Shown: positions 8,962-17,530, counted from the first letter of the stretch. The stretch: 64,000 nt of DNA from Halalkalibacter suaedae (GCF_017939705.1 NZ_JAGKSQ010000005.1:248001-312000); one strand, 5' to 3'. The notes: a model not told the origin generated them from the sequence alone. Made by a program: numbers and translations.

Positions 8962-9525
8962 ATGAGTTATAATGAATATTGGGATCAGATCCTTACAAAT
9001 ACAAACGAATTTCATAAGCTTATCACCTCTTATTGGAACGACTACTCCCATATGGGAACGTGGCAATTTTGGATTGTTGTCTCCCTGCTTGTTTTACCAC
9101 TAGTTTTACTATTCTTCACTTTAGATCGGAATAGATTATTTGAAATCTTATTCTTTGGGTATACAGTTCATATGCTTTGGACATATGCTAATATTCCCTT
9201 AGAAAGACAAGGATATTTTGTTCATACCTATTTTTTAACTCCTCTCTTGCCTTTTGCATTAAATATGACTGCTTCTGCTCTTCCGGTTGGCTATTTACTA
9301 ATATATCAATACTGTACAAATCAAAACAAAAACTTTTATCTGTATACTGGTATATTAAGTGCCGTATTTGCATTTGGCTTTGCAACTGTTGAAAAAGTAG
9401 TCGGGCTCGTCACATTCGCACATGGCATGAACCAACTTTACCTTTTCTTAATCGATATGATCATAGCTATCACAGCTTATTGGTTTACTAAGTTTTTACT
9501 TAAATGCAAAGAGGCTAGGACATAA
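8962..9525 (+). CDS. CBO0543-family integral membrane protein
   Basis: The 187-residue protein has about five hydrophobic helices, with HMGTWQFWIVVSLLVLPL, TLDRNRLFEILFFGYTVHML and NIPLERQGYFVHTY between them. This matches the CBO0543 family of small multi-helix proteins of unknown function in Bacilli. The ribosome site GGAGG could pair with AACCTC at 8926-8931 and be masked. The final codons (EART, stop) are supplied by the end of a repeat of family A (see 9511-9872), so the native C-terminus may have been altered. Confidence 0.75.
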   Translation: MSYNEYWDQILTNTNEFHKLITSYWNDYSHMGTWQFWIVVSLLVLPLVLLFFTLDRNRLFEILFFGYTVHMLWTYANIPLERQGYFVHTYFLTPLLPFALNMTASALPVGYLLIYQYCTNQNKNFYLYTGILSAVFAFGFATVEKVVGLVTFAHGMNQLYLFLIDMIIAITAYWFTKFLLKCKEART

Positions 9526-9872
9526 AATAAAGTGTCTGACTAAATCCTTTAATAGATGAAATATACGTAGACTCATACGGGATCTAAAAGAGGCCACTGA
9601 AAAAGGTGTGACCTTCACCTTTTTTAGTGGCCTTTAAGCAATGAGCGAAACCGTAGCATTGTCTTAAGCCTTTTTATGAGTCGGTTTCTGATAGCAGTCG
9701 TGCAACGAGTGGAGCTATTGCCGCTTCCTTGAAACTGCTACAAGGGACTTTTTCAGCGGCTTCCCGCGGAAAGCGAAGTATATTTCAGGAGGGTATCCTT
9801 ATCCGTCCCCTTTTGTTCGAGTTTTAAGTTAGTTCAAACACTTTTTTCCTTACCTCTTTAGCTCGTCCCAAC
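9511..9872. repeat. Family A repeat, copy 1 (interrupted, about 360 bp)
   Basis: The left end GAGGCTAGGACATAA then AAAGTGTCTGAC matches the ends of the better-preserved copies at 25787, 48949 and 50499. Inside are the arms GATGAAATATACGTAGACTC and CCGCGGAAAGCGAAGTATATTTCAGGA, then TTTTGTTCGAG and a degenerate right end CGTCCCA. A terminator-like hairpin (9587-9637) sits inside. The left end overlaps the 3' end of the preceding gene. Confidence 0.65.
9587..9637 (+). terminator. Intrinsic terminator-like hairpin of the GGCCACT family
   Basis: Stem AGGCCACTGAAAAAGGTG/CACCTTTTTTAGTGGCCT with a 7-base loop, downstream of the gene ending at 9525. Very similar stems occur at 11252 and 38507. Confidence 0.75.
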
Positions 9873-9919
9873 TGTGTTTCAGCTCCCCGTTATTAGCATC
9901 TCTCATACTACTCTGCTAT

Positions 9920-9948
9920 TTGACAGTCTTCAATGTTCCAATTACGAT
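9920..9948 (+). promoter_or_regulatory. SigA-type promoter of the threonine synthase gene
   Basis: TTGACA, 17 bases, TACGAT. A short inverted repeat TCAGTT/AACTGA (9978-9997) follows in the untranslated leader and could be an operator or small hairpin. No T-box-like leader was seen. Confidence 0.55.
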
Positions 9949-10017
9949 AAAAATAAATATAAGTGTCTATTCTAGAATCAGTTAATTCATAAACTGAATT
10001 GATAAGGGGAGAGATCA

Positions 10018-11238
10018 ATGACCTATAGCTATGTTACCGAATTATATTGTCCAAAATGCGGCAGTACCTATTCTACTGACGAACAAATCAATCTTTGCAC
10101 TTGTGGTTCTCCACTTCTAGTAAGCTATGATTATGACAGCATTAAAGCTAGCTTAACGAAAGAAGAATTAGCGAAACGCGAGCCCACTCTATGGCGTTAT
10201 CATGAATTATTACCGGTGAAAAACCCTGAGAATGTTATATCTTTTGGTGAAGGTATGACTCCATTAATTGAGATGAAGTCATTATCTGAGGAATACGGGA
10301 TTTCTCGTGTGTATATGAAGGATGAGGGACTCATTCCAACTGGTTCTTTTAAAGCAAGAGGTTCTGCTGTTGGTGTATCGAAGGCTAAAGAGTTACATAT
10401 TAAGGAAATCGCCATGCCTACAAATGGTAATGCGGGAGCTGCTTGGTCCCTTTACGCAGCAAAGGCCGGCATCAAAAGTCATATCGTTATGCCACTTGAT
10501 GCACCTCTAATCACAAGAAAAGAAGTAGAGATATCAGGAGCGAATTTATATTTGGTTGATGGAGTTATAAGTGATGCAGGAAAAATTGTTGCACGTTCAG
10601 TCAAAGAAAATGGTTGGTTCGATGTGTCAACCCTTAAAGAGCCTTATCGAATTGAAGGAAAAAAAACAATGGGCTTTGAGATTGCTGAACAATTTCAGTG
10701 GGAATTACCCGATGTTATTGTCTACCCCACTGGTGGCGGTGTTGGCTTGATCGGGATTTACAAGGCATTCAAGGAGTTAATGGATTTAGGCTGGGTCAAA
10801 AAAGATAAATTTCCACGCCTTGTTGCGACACAAGCTGCAGACTGTGCACCTATTGTCAAAGCATTTGAAGAGGGGAAAACTGAATCTGAGTTCTGGCATC
10901 ATTCTAAAACAGCAGCATTTGGTATAAACGTACCAAAAGCATTAGGAGATTTTCTCGTATTAGATGCAATCTACAAAACAAATGGCTGTGCTGTTGCGAT
11001 CGATGATGAGACTTTATTAGCAGAGCAAAAATTAATTGCCCAAAAAGAAGGAGCCTTTATCTGCCCTGAGGGTGCAGCAACATTTGCCACTGTTCGCATA
11101 TTGAGAGAAAAGAATTGGATTAAAGCAAACGAAACCGTGGTTTGTTTGAATACAGGCATGGGAATTAAATACCCGGAAACAGTTGAAGTTAATGCAACCT
11201 TTGTAGATAAGGAAACCACTATCTCATTAGCTAAATAA
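10018..11238 (+). CDS. thrC: Threonine synthase (PLP-dependent)
   Basis: The 406-residue protein makes threonine from O-phosphohomoserine. It starts with a zinc-ribbon-like pair CPKC (11-14) and CTC (27-29). The PLP lysine is K112 in TGSFKARG, and the phosphate-binding glycine loop is PTGGGVGLIG. EGMTPL and CPEGAATFA are family features. The zinc-ribbon N-terminus and length resemble the threonine-synthase branch found as an orphan outside the hom-thrB cluster. No other threonine gene is near, so a second paralogue elsewhere is possible. GGGGAGAG precedes the ATG. Confidence 0.88.
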   Translation: MTYSYVTELYCPKCGSTYSTDEQINLCTCGSPLLVSYDYDSIKASLTKEELAKREPTLWRYHELLPVKNPENVISFGEGMTPLIEMKSLSEEYGISRVYMKDEGLIPTGSFKARGSAVGVSKAKELHIKEIAMPTNGNAGAAWSLYAAKAGIKSHIVMPLDAPLITRKEVEISGANLYLVDGVISDAGKIVARSVKENGWFDVSTLKEPYRIEGKKTMGFEIAEQFQWELPDVIVYPTGGGVGLIGIYKAFKELMDLGWVKKDKFPRLVATQAADCAPIVKAFEEGKTESEFWHHSKTAAFGINVPKALGDFLVLDAIYKTNGCAVAIDDETLLAEQKLIAQKEGAFICPEGAATFATVRILREKNWIKANETVVCLNTGMGIKYPETVEVNATFVDKETTISLAK

Positions 11239-11251
11239 CTATAGAGCTTAA

Positions 11252-11298
11252 AGGCCACTAAAAAAGGTGAAAATCCCACCTTTTTCAGGGCCTCTTTT
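11252..11298 (+). terminator. Intrinsic terminator after thrC
   Basis: AGGCCACTAAAAAAGGTG/CACCTTTTTCAGGGCCT stem then CTTTT, 13 bases past the stop. Same stem family as at 9587 and 38507. Confidence 0.8.
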
Positions 11299-11303
11299 GT
11301 ATC

Positions 11304-11372
11304 ACGCAGGAGTCTACGTATATTTCATCCGCTACGTGTTTGCTTTTTTCGGTACTTCAGTTAGAGACTTTG
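11304..11372. repeat. Family A repeat, right-half fragment
   Basis: CGCAGGAGTCTACGTATATT then TCATCCGCTACG, a TTCGGTACTTCAGTTAGAGAC segment and an ACTTTGG end match the right half of the copy at 25787-26020. No left half is present; the thrC terminator stands in its place. Confidence 0.65.
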
Positions 11373-11451
11373 GTTTTTGCCAATCTCATTAAAATTCTTC
11401 AATAACGTATAAATCGGGTAAACATTTCATCCAAGATTATTTTTCTAATGA

Positions 11452-11781
11452 TTATGCTACTAATTTTTTACAAGCCTCTGCACATGCCATACAAGCCTCT
11501 GCACATTTTTGGCAATGCTCATGGTCATGTTTCTTGCATTCATTGCCACATTCAGTACAAATCTTTGCACAGACCTCTGCTAATTCTGAAATAAATGGAG
11601 TCCCTCTGCTTATAGCCTGTTCAAGGTATGCACAAATGTCAGCACACTCTCTGTCCAAGCGAATACATTTCGCCATCATCGCAATGTCATCTTCTTCTAA
11701 ACATGCATCATAACAATGATTACAAGCAATCATACACTCGTGTAATGCATCAAGTTGGCTTTGATATTGTTCATGAGACAT
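11452..11781 (-). CDS. Cys-rich four-helix-bundle copper-binding protein (DUF326, YhjQ/Csp-like)
   Basis: The 109-residue protein MSHEQYQSQLDALHECMIAC has Cys pairs spaced 3-4 residues apart along four helices (CMIACNHCYDAC, CIRLDRECADIC, CAKICTECGNEC, CQKCAEACMACAEAC). This is the copper-storage-protein pattern, in which the cysteines line the bundle and hold many Cu(I) ions. B. subtilis YhjQ is of this type. The ATG at 11781 is 8 bases after AAGGAG, and a GTG nine bases upstream overlaps that site. A role in copper buffering is inferred. Copper supply is of interest because of the multicopper oxidase at 52-56 kb. Confidence 0.88.
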   Translation of the reverse strand: MSHEQYQSQLDALHECMIACNHCYDACLEEDDIAMMAKCIRLDRECADICAYLEQAISRGTPFISELAEVCAKICTECGNECKKHDHEHCQKCAEACMACAEACKKLVA

Positions 11782-11927
11782 TTCATTCACTCCTTCATTT
11801 ATATATCTTTCATTTGTACTATAACCTCACAAATAATTTCTTAAACTTCAATTTAAATAATTTATCATATCTTGTTAGTTGTCATGTTCCATATTGTCAC
11901 TAATATAATTTATAAAGGGGTGAACAA

Positions 11928-12446
11928 ATGATTTTAAAATCAATTGATTTAAGCCTAATGTCAGAGCATTTAAATGTCCATAAAGGGATTCTTAACAAAC
12001 TTGACGCTTATTACTGCAATGTTCAAGACCAAACCTTAAAGAAACTGATCTATGATCAATATGTCATTATGTGGAACCACGTTGAAGTCATGCTTTCGTT
12101 AATGGATCCAAATCTTAACGAACAAGTGACTGCTGCTGCACTTAATAACTTAGAGCAGCTTGCTATACCGTGCAAACAGGTCACTTCTCCAATAGATCAG
12201 GCGACAATTGCCATTGATTTACGAGAAACCTCTAAAAGCATGGCCCAAAGCAATTTTAATTCAGCATTGCGTATGAAAACCAGCAATGTTAGAGAAATTC
12301 ATATTCAGATGGCTTTGCAGCAAACAATGTTTCATAAACAATATAGTCTTTATGTTGAACGGACAATCAATGAAGTAGTTCCAGAAAGTACATTACAGGG
12401 ACAGCTTGCTATCCTTCAATCTTTCAGAACAGATTTCAATATCTAA
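11928..12446 (+). CDS. Probable CotF-like (ferritin-like helical) spore coat protein
   Basis: The 172-residue all-helical protein has LSEH-type spacing of His, Tyr and Met (HLNVHKGILNKLDAYYCNV, YVIMWNHVEVMLSLMDP, then QTMFHKQYSLYVER). This resembles the ferritin-like helices of CotF-type coat proteins. It is divergent from the Cys-rich copper protein, with 146 bases between the start codons. A CATATCTTG element at about 11869 is one base off a SigK -10 box, too weak to annotate. Identity beyond helical coat-like is uncertain. Confidence 0.5.
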   Translation: MILKSIDLSLMSEHLNVHKGILNKLDAYYCNVQDQTLKKLIYDQYVIMWNHVEVMLSLMDPNLNEQVTAAALNNLEQLAIPCKQVTSPIDQATIAIDLRETSKSMAQSNFNSALRMKTSNVREIHIQMALQQTMFHKQYSLYVERTINEVVPESTLQGQLAILQSFRTDFNI

Positions 12447-12478
12447 TAATAATTTGTTGGCTATTTGTCGCACACGAA

Positions 12479-12525
12479 AGAGGCTAATGAAAAGGGCAAA
12501 TCTTCTTTTCATTAGCCTCTTATTT
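12479..12525. terminator. Bidirectional terminator between convergent genes
   Basis: Perfect 16-bp stem AGAGGCTAATGAAAAG/CTTTTCATTAGCCTCT followed by TATTTTATTTT on the plus strand, between the stop codons at 12446 and 12530. Confidence 0.8.
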
Positions 12526-12529
12526 TATT

Positions 12530-12763
12530 TTAGTCCGTTGATTTCGCTGCATTAGTTATTTCCTCTGGAACTAGAGATTTATCATTTTCTTCTTTTAGCG
12601 TAGACCAATTAGCAATAATGAGAATGAAGATTAATACCCCAAACCCAATAGAAAGTTGCCATTTATAGACATTCGCCCAATGAAATAAAATATCGAGCCG
12701 ACTATAAGCCCACAATGAAACTAAAAAAAGAGCAAACCAGATTATTTTTTTTAAATCAGACAT
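12530..12763 (-). CDS. Small two-helix membrane protein, hypothetical
   Basis: The 77-residue protein has two hydrophobic helices (KKIIWFALFLVSLWAY and LSIGFGVLIFILIIANW) and a polar acidic tail. GGGGAGG is 7 bases before the ATG. I do not recognise a family. It lies between the coat-like gene and araR, and shares no obvious function with either. Confidence 0.65.
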   Translation of the reverse strand: MSDLKKIIWFALFLVSLWAYSRLDILFHWANVYKWQLSIGFGVLIFILIIANWSTLKEENDKSLVPEEITNAAKSTD

Positions 12764-12835
12764 CTAATGTCCTCCCCTTGCTTGTTATTAATCTCATCAT
12801 ATGAGAGCAAGAGTGAAAACATGTCTATCTATCTT

Positions 12836-13954
12836 TTAGTTTGTTTCAGGAACACCTTGATGCTTTGTAGATTGCCTAATTATAAGTTCAGGCTCATAAG
12901 TAACAGAGTTCAAAACAATATCTTTCTTTTTATTCGCATGCTTTTCTTCAACTAATTCCACCATCATTTTAGCTGCATCTTCACCCATTTGATTCTGAGG
13001 GTGACGTATTGTAGTTAGCTTCACTTCAGAAACGACAGCCAAAAAAGAGTCATCAAATGATACCATTGATATATCATTCGGTACATGCAAGTTTTTCTCC
13101 CTCAATACATCTAGCAGCTTGATTGCCAGCTCATCGTTATAACAGACAATTCCTGTTGCAATGCTTTGTTCATTTGTGAGAAGTCTTTCTAGTTCTGCTA
13201 ATGGCTTCGTTTCTTTTTCTTCTGATTGGTACGTAACAATATAATTCGGGTCAATCGTAATTTGATTTGCTCGATGCGCTTTAATATAGCCCTTCATCCG
13301 TTTAACACCTTGAGCATCATCGGTTTTGAAGAAGCCAATGATCTTTTTATGCCCTTGCTTGATTAGATGCTCAGTCTGAAGAAAGCCACCTTTTTCATCA
13401 TCAACTACTAAGCACAATGGCTCCAATTCATCATAAAAGGCATTGATCATAATATAAGGGATATTCGTCCGTTCAAGATTTAAATAATAATTAATATTTG
13501 GATTAGAGTATGCACTTTTCGTAGGTTCAATAATGATTCCATCAACATGCTGTGACAGGATCGTTTCAAGAATGCGTTTTTCACTTTCAATATCGTTATT
13601 CGTACTGAAAATGCTCACTTGATATCCCTGATCACTTAAATAAGATTCGGCTCCCCGAATAATTGAAGGGAAAATATAATTAGAAATATAGGTAGTGATG
13701 ATCGCAATCGTCTTTGATTGTTTTTGTGGTGCGGCTTCCGTCTGGAGACGGTCTGAACAAAATGTACCTGCCCCTTGTTCACGATATAGCCAGCCCTCGT
13801 TGACTAGCTCTCCTATCGCCATACGAATGGTGTGCCGACTTACCCCATACTCCTTCATTAAACTATTCTCAGAGCTGATTTTTTCATTTGGGAGATAGGT
13901 CCCATTAAGGATTTTTGATTTTATTGCTTGTTTAACCATTTGGTATTTTGTCAT
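12836..13954 (-). CDS. araR: AraR: GntR/LacI hybrid arabinose repressor
   Basis: The ~372-residue protein starts MTKYQMVKQAIKSKILNGTY. The GntR winged HTH follows (SENSLMKEYGVSRHTIRMA, EGWLYREQGAGTF), then a LacI/periplasmic-binding-like sensor domain from about residue 80 (TIAIITTYISNYIFPSII, DGIIIEPTKSA, PNDISMVSFDDSFLA). This fusion is diagnostic of AraR, which leaves its operators when L-arabinose binds. An AraR-like operator lies before araD. A GTG 24 bases upstream (13978) also has a ribosome site; I prefer the ATG because it matches known AraR N-termini. Confidence 0.9.
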   Translation of the reverse strand: MTKYQMVKQAIKSKILNGTYLPNEKISSENSLMKEYGVSRHTIRMAIGELVNEGWLYREQGAGTFCSDRLQTEAAPQKQSKTIAIITTYISNYIFPSIIRGAESYLSDQGYQVSIFSTNNDIESEKRILETILSQHVDGIIIEPTKSAYSNPNINYYLNLERTNIPYIMINAFYDELEPLCLVVDDEKGGFLQTEHLIKQGHKKIIGFFKTDDAQGVKRMKGYIKAHRANQITIDPNYIVTYQSEEKETKPLAELERLLTNEQSIATGIVCYNDELAIKLLDVLREKNLHVPNDISMVSFDDSFLAVVSEVKLTTIRHPQNQMGEDAAKMMVELVEEKHANKKKDIVLNSVTYEPELIIRQSTKHQGVPETN

Positions 13955-14046
13955 AGTAAGACCTCTATTCTCATTCACTCTATTCCTCTATGTTATCATA
14001 TGGGTTAATCTATGAGCAAAAGCCCTTTATAACAACAATTAAAAGA

Positions 14047-14098
14047 AGCAAAAAAGGAAGACCACTGATCAGGGAAATATCCACCTTTTTCAGCGGCC
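14047..14098 (-). terminator. Intrinsic terminator after araD
   Basis: Minus-strand stem GGCCGCTGA/TCAGTGGTC (two G-T pairs) followed by TTCCTTTTTT, so araR probably has its own promoter. It looks like a decayed GGCCACTGA-family hairpin. Confidence 0.6.
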
Positions 14099-14200
14099 TA
14101 AGAAATAACTCGGTAAATCGCCTCTGGTTCGGTTGATCCTGTGGAAATTAGCAATCGCTAATACACACCTTCAATTAAGAATTTAACCTATCATTATCCT

Positions 14201-14890
14201 TTACTTTTGTCCATAATAGGCATTCGCCCCATGCTTTCTTAAAAAGTGACGATCAAGCAAATGCTGATCCATCGATTGGGCATTAGGCTGAAGGACTAAT
14301 GTGCGTGAAGCCATTTTTGCCACTTCCTCTAACACAACAGCATTATGAACCGCGTTATTCGGATCCTTCCCCCATGCGAATGGAGCATGTGCATGAACTA
14401 ATACACCGGGTATCGCATTAGGATTCATTTCTTGAAACGTCTCAGCGATAACATGACCTGTTTCAAGCTCGTACGCTCCTTTAATTTCTTGCTCAGTCAT
14501 TTGTCGTGTACATGGAATGTCACCATAGAAATAATCAGCATGAGTCGTACCGAATGCAGGGATTGCTTTTCCTGCTTGAGCCCAGCTTGTTGCCCACGGT
14601 GAATGAGTATGAACAATTCCTCCAATATCACTAAATGCTTTGTAGAGAGCAATGTGGGTAGGAGTATCAGATGATGGTTTTAAGGAACCTTCAACAACCT
14701 CACCTTCAAAATTCACTACAACCATATCGTCCCTAGAAAGCTGATCATACTCAACCCCACTTGGCTTAATAACAACAAGTTCCTTTTCTCGATCAATCCC
14801 ACTAACATTTCCCCAAGTAAAAGTAACTAACCCATATTTCGGGAGAGCCAGATTTGCCTCTAACACTTCTTGCTTTAACTGTTCTAACAT
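14201..14890 (-). CDS. araD: L-ribulose-5-phosphate 4-epimerase
   Basis: The 229-residue protein is the usual AraD length. It begins [20 protein letters not shown], then [17 protein letters not shown], the zinc-binding [12 protein letters not shown] and [10 protein letters not shown]. These are class II aldolase/epimerase motifs, with [13 protein letters not shown] typical of AraD. It converts L-ribulose-5-P to D-xylulose-5-P. araA and araB are not in this window. AAAGGAGG is 7 bases before the ATG. An AraR-type operator lies about 40 bases upstream. Confidence 0.93.
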   Translation of the reverse strand: MLEQLKQEVLEANLALPKYGLVTFTWGNVSGIDREKELVVIKPSGVEYDQLSRDDMVVVNFEGEVVEGSLKPSSDTPTHIALYKAFSDIGGIVHTHSPWATSWAQAGKAIPAFGTTHADYFYGDIPCTRQMTEQEIKGAYELETGHVIAETFQEMNPNAIPGVLVHAHAPFAWGKDPNNAVHNAVVLEEVAKMASRTLVLQPNAQSMDQHLLDRHFLRKHGANAYYGQK

Positions 14891-14927
14891 ATGTAAACCT
14901 CCTTTTTCGTACATAATTTCATTATAT

Positions 14928-14943
14928 ACTTGTACGTACAATT
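14928..14943 (-). promoter_or_regulatory. AraR operator in the araD promoter
   Basis: ACTTGTACGTACAATT differs at two positions from the B. subtilis ara box ATTTGTACGTACAAAT and keeps the palindromic core TTGTACGTACAA. A TATAAT-like -10 element on the minus strand lies just downstream, so bound AraR would block the promoter. Confidence 0.8.
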
Positions 14944-15096
14944 ATTCACTACAATTTTGCAAAAAAATAATTTTTTTATAAAAAAAGCGTCATTTAAATC
15001 TAAATGAATTTACGTATAATGCTGACTAGTTAAAATATGTATGTTCTTGTACTTATTCCTTCTTTACTAGCATTGTTCTTTAAAAATAAATATGAC

Positions 15097-16104
15097 CTAT
15101 TCAATACTTAAATACTTAGCATATTCATACGATATTTTCTGATGGATCTGTGGTTGCTTCCAGGCTTCCTCTTCATGAGAAAACTCGCTGATCTTTTTTG
15201 AAGAAAATCCTCTAAAATGGGCTCTCACCCTAGTCAGGATGTCATTTTCCACCTCGTTAAAAATGAGTAGCTCTGGTATATTCTTTGATTCAATAATCAT
15301 TCGAACATACTCATCCAAACTTTCCTCAGTCATAGATATATATCCACATTCATTCAAGGATTCGAGTAATAGGTTAAATTTATTAGGCACTGGTCCATGA
15401 GGATACTTCACGTAAGAAAGACCTGTTATTGATACTGAAACGTGCTTGAAGTGAAGAAAGTCTGCATAAAATAATAACTTAAGCAATACAGTTTTATTTA
15501 TTCCTTCTTGTGCAAAGTATAGAATCATTTGGGTAATCTTCTCTAGTGAAAATTCTTTGAATCCTGTTTCAATTGTCTTTTCTGGCCGGAAATTTTTCTT
15601 GATCATTTCTAAATAATCTGGCCTCGACTGTTGTGATTGGACTTGTCTGAGATGAGATTGAATGATTACTTTCTCATCATTTGAAAAAGTCTCTTTGGAT
15701 TGTTCAACTAAATCAAATATTGTTTCTGGATGACTTTTTATTTTTTTGAATAGTAGTACATGTTCATTTGTAGGTATACTTTTTCCAGATTCATACTTAG
15801 TAATCATCCCTTCACTGCAACCAAGTAGCTTTGAAAATACTTCTATAGAGAGTCCTAATTGAACTCTAATTTGCTTAATTGCAGCAAAAGATAAATTGAT
15901 TCTCTCCATGTACAGCTCTGTTAAGCGTTTCATAGTCTGTTCATCAACATGCTCATCAGCTAATTCTGATCCACATTTTGAACAAATGGTAATATTTGCC
16001 GCTAATTGAAATGTTTCACCCTTAAAATGATATCTCTCTACTTTTTCATAAATTTTCTTCTCGACATCTTTCTGACAGTATTCACAATATAAATGCATTT
16101 CCAT
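15097..16104 (-). CDS. Antitoxin: MqsA-type zinc finger + HTH + Panacea (DUF4065/SocA-like) domain
   Basis: The ~335-residue protein has three parts. Residues 1-50 form a zinc finger with C7-x2-C10 and C41-x2-C44, as in MqsA/YgiT. Residues about 75-125 are a Xre/MqsA HTH (GLSIEVFSKLLGCSEGMITK, YESGKSIP). Residues about 185-290 are a Panacea/SocA-like domain (KTVLLKLLFYADFLHFKH, SITGLSYVKYPHGPVP). It overlaps the upstream MqsR-like toxin by 23 bases, which implies co-translation. Start chosen at the ATG 10 bases after AAGGAG. The finger or the Panacea domain should neutralise the toxin and the HTH should repress the pair; both are inferred. Confidence 0.85.
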   Translation of the reverse strand: MEMHLYCEYCQKDVEKKIYEKVERYHFKGETFQLAANITICSKCGSELADEHVDEQTMKRLTELYMERINLSFAAIKQIRVQLGLSIEVFSKLLGCSEGMITKYESGKSIPTNEHVLLFKKIKSHPETIFDLVEQSKETFSNDEKVIIQSHLRQVQSQQSRPDYLEMIKKNFRPEKTIETGFKEFSLEKITQMILYFAQEGINKTVLLKLLFYADFLHFKHVSVSITGLSYVKYPHGPVPNKFNLLLESLNECGYISMTEESLDEYVRMIIESKNIPELLIFNEVENDILTRVRAHFRGFSSKKISEFSHEEEAWKQPQIHQKISYEYAKYLSIE

Positions 16105-16477
16105 TATCTTTCGTCTCCTTGCCTGACATTTCTTGTAGCCAATCTTTGTGAAACGAAAGACAAACACATCCTCGTTCATCTATTTTCAGTTTGATGTATG
16201 TATTTACTTCATTGATTTCTGTTTTGAATGTCCATAGGTTAAAACCATTCTCTCCATTTCGATCTTGATCAGGTCCAGAGAAATAGTCAGCTGGCGTAAG
16301 ATCAAGAATGTAATTCCACACTTCAGCAGGAGTTGTAAGACCAATATCAAGCAATGCTTCTAGATAATTATAATAGGACTTACCAGGTGCATTATACTGT
16401 TTTCTCTTAATAAACCGCTTCTGGTCTAAGCTAATCATTTTTTTTACTTCTATGAGAAAAAGCCTAACGTCATCCAA
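16082..16477 (-). CDS. MqsR-like toxin
   Basis: The 131-residue protein resembles MqsR ribonuclease toxins of the RelE-like fold. It has an LIEVKKMISLDQ-type start, GLTTPAEVWNYILDLTPADY and a C-terminal TYIKLKIDERGCVCLSFHKD that parallels the YLKITVIHDVLIVSFKEK end of E. coli MqsR. Such toxins cut mRNA at short motifs. The start is a TTG after GGAGGAG, with an in-frame ATG 13 codons further on as alternative. It is longer than E. coli MqsR (98 aa), with an insertion near SGPDQDRNGENG. It comes first in the pair, the usual mqsRA order. Confidence 0.78.
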   Translation of the reverse strand: MDDVRLFLIEVKKMISLDQKRFIKRKQYNAPGKSYYNYLEALLDIGLTTPAEVWNYILDLTPADYFSGPDQDRNGENGFNLWTFKTEINEVNTYIKLKIDERGCVCLSFHKDWLQEMSGKETKDNGNAFIL

Positions 16478-16657
16478 TTGTCTCCTCCTGCATTTGTCCT
16501 AGTGTCTAAACAGCTCCCATTTTACCATTTATGGCACTACCTAGTTCCGACTTTTACCAAATTAAAATAATTAATTAAAAGAAGTAGATGAATTCTTTTA
16601 GACTGTAATTTAAGGAGTGTGGCTTTTTATAGAAACTTTAAATAGAATACGATACAC

Positions 16658-16689
16658 AAAAACACCTTTGAGAACTGTTTTCTCAAAGG
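16658..16689 (-). terminator. Intrinsic terminator of the rha-lut run
   Basis: Minus-strand stem CCTTTGAGAA/TTCTCAAAGG followed by TGTTTTTG, about 120 bases past lutC. Almost the same stem occurs at 33796-33832. Confidence 0.75.
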
Positions 16690-16744
16690 CTACATTTGTT
16701 TAATAGTTTTTATGCCGTGCGGTCGAAAACATTTTTGTATAAGT

Positions 16745-16795
16745 TTAGTCGAAACCTTGCCCCCCATCCCGTTAGCGGATTCGAAGCATCATCCT
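16745..16795 (-). repeat. Family B repeat, short fragment
   Basis: TGCCCCCCATCCCGTTAGCG followed by GATTCGAAGCA matches the core of the B copy at 39106-39400. The rest of the element is missing. The remainder of the 333-base gap 16478-16810 holds only the terminator at 16658. Confidence 0.6.
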
Positions 16796-16810
16796 TTCTA
16801 CTTACGTATC

Positions 16811-17530
16811 TCATTTATCTTCAACAATAATATAGTAGGCTTTAATTGGTCCGTGTACACCGACGACTAAATTCATTTCAATATCTGCACTATTACTAGG
16901 ACCTGAAATGAAATTAATACAAGGAGGGACACTTCCAGACTCCTGCTGCATTTGATGTATATAACTAGTTGCTTGAGTCATTCTTGGCACAATCGTACTC
17001 TTAGGAATAATTGCAATATAGTAAGTCGGAAGTAGGCTTACGGATCTTCCCTTCCCCTTATCACTAAATAAAACGACTGTGCCCGATTCAGCTAAGGTCA
17101 TATCCGAAAATGTGATTCCGATATCAGCCTTCTCAGCGAGAGTGATATTTTCTTCTTTAATTCCAGGATCCCAAATATGGACATCGATTCCTTCTTTAAT
17201 AGCCTGATCATAATAATCACTTAGACCGTACTCCTGAAAGCGAGGATCATCCCAGCTAACAATTGATTTAGCCTTTAAGGTAGTGACAATTGACGCTAAT
17301 ACGTCAACCAATGAATCTGTTGTCACCATTTCTACTTCAGTGTGAATATTGCTACATTGCTTGATTAATACCTCGACTAGCTGTTCTTGACTATAGCCCT
17401 TAAAAACATCATGTTGAGGTCGGTGCTTCCAGTTCGGTCGAATGACAGTTGAGGTTCGACGTTCTCGTCCTAAATTCTTCGCAATTTGATTTAAGAAGCG
17501 TTCTTTGTTTTGAATTGAGCCTATTGTCAT
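16811..17530 (-). CDS. lutC: LutC: lactate utilisation protein C
   Basis: The 239-residue protein shows the LUD domain pattern ADIGITFSDMTLAESGTVVL, then SLLPTYYIAIIPKSTIVPRM and a C-terminal CINFISGPSNSADIEMNLV, VGVHGP. LutABC oxidises L-lactate to pyruvate in a cytoplasmic iron-sulfur complex. Its ATG overlaps the lutB stop by one base (TAATG), so translation is coupled. It is the last gene of the rha-lut run and is followed by a terminator at 16658. Confidence 0.92.
   Translation of the reverse strand: MTIGSIQNKERFLNQIAKNLGRERRTSTVIRPNWKHRPQHDVFKGYSQEQLVEVLIKQCSNIHTEVEMVTTDSLVDVLASIVTTLKAKSIVSWDDPRFQEYGLSDYYDQAIKEGIDVHIWDPGIKEENITLAEKADIGITFSDMTLAESGTVVLFSDKGKGRSVSLLPTYYIAIIPKSTIVPRMTQATSYIHQMQQESGSVPPCINFISGPSNSADIEMNLVVGVHGPIKAYYIIVEDK

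Noticed and set aside
11820-11927. SigK promoter before the coat-like gene at 11928
   Set aside because: The best -10 candidate (CATATCTTG) lacks the final TA and has no AC at the right distance.
16478-16560. MqsA-type palindromic operator before the toxin gene
   Set aside because: Only a repeated ACTAGG word was found; no convincing palindrome.
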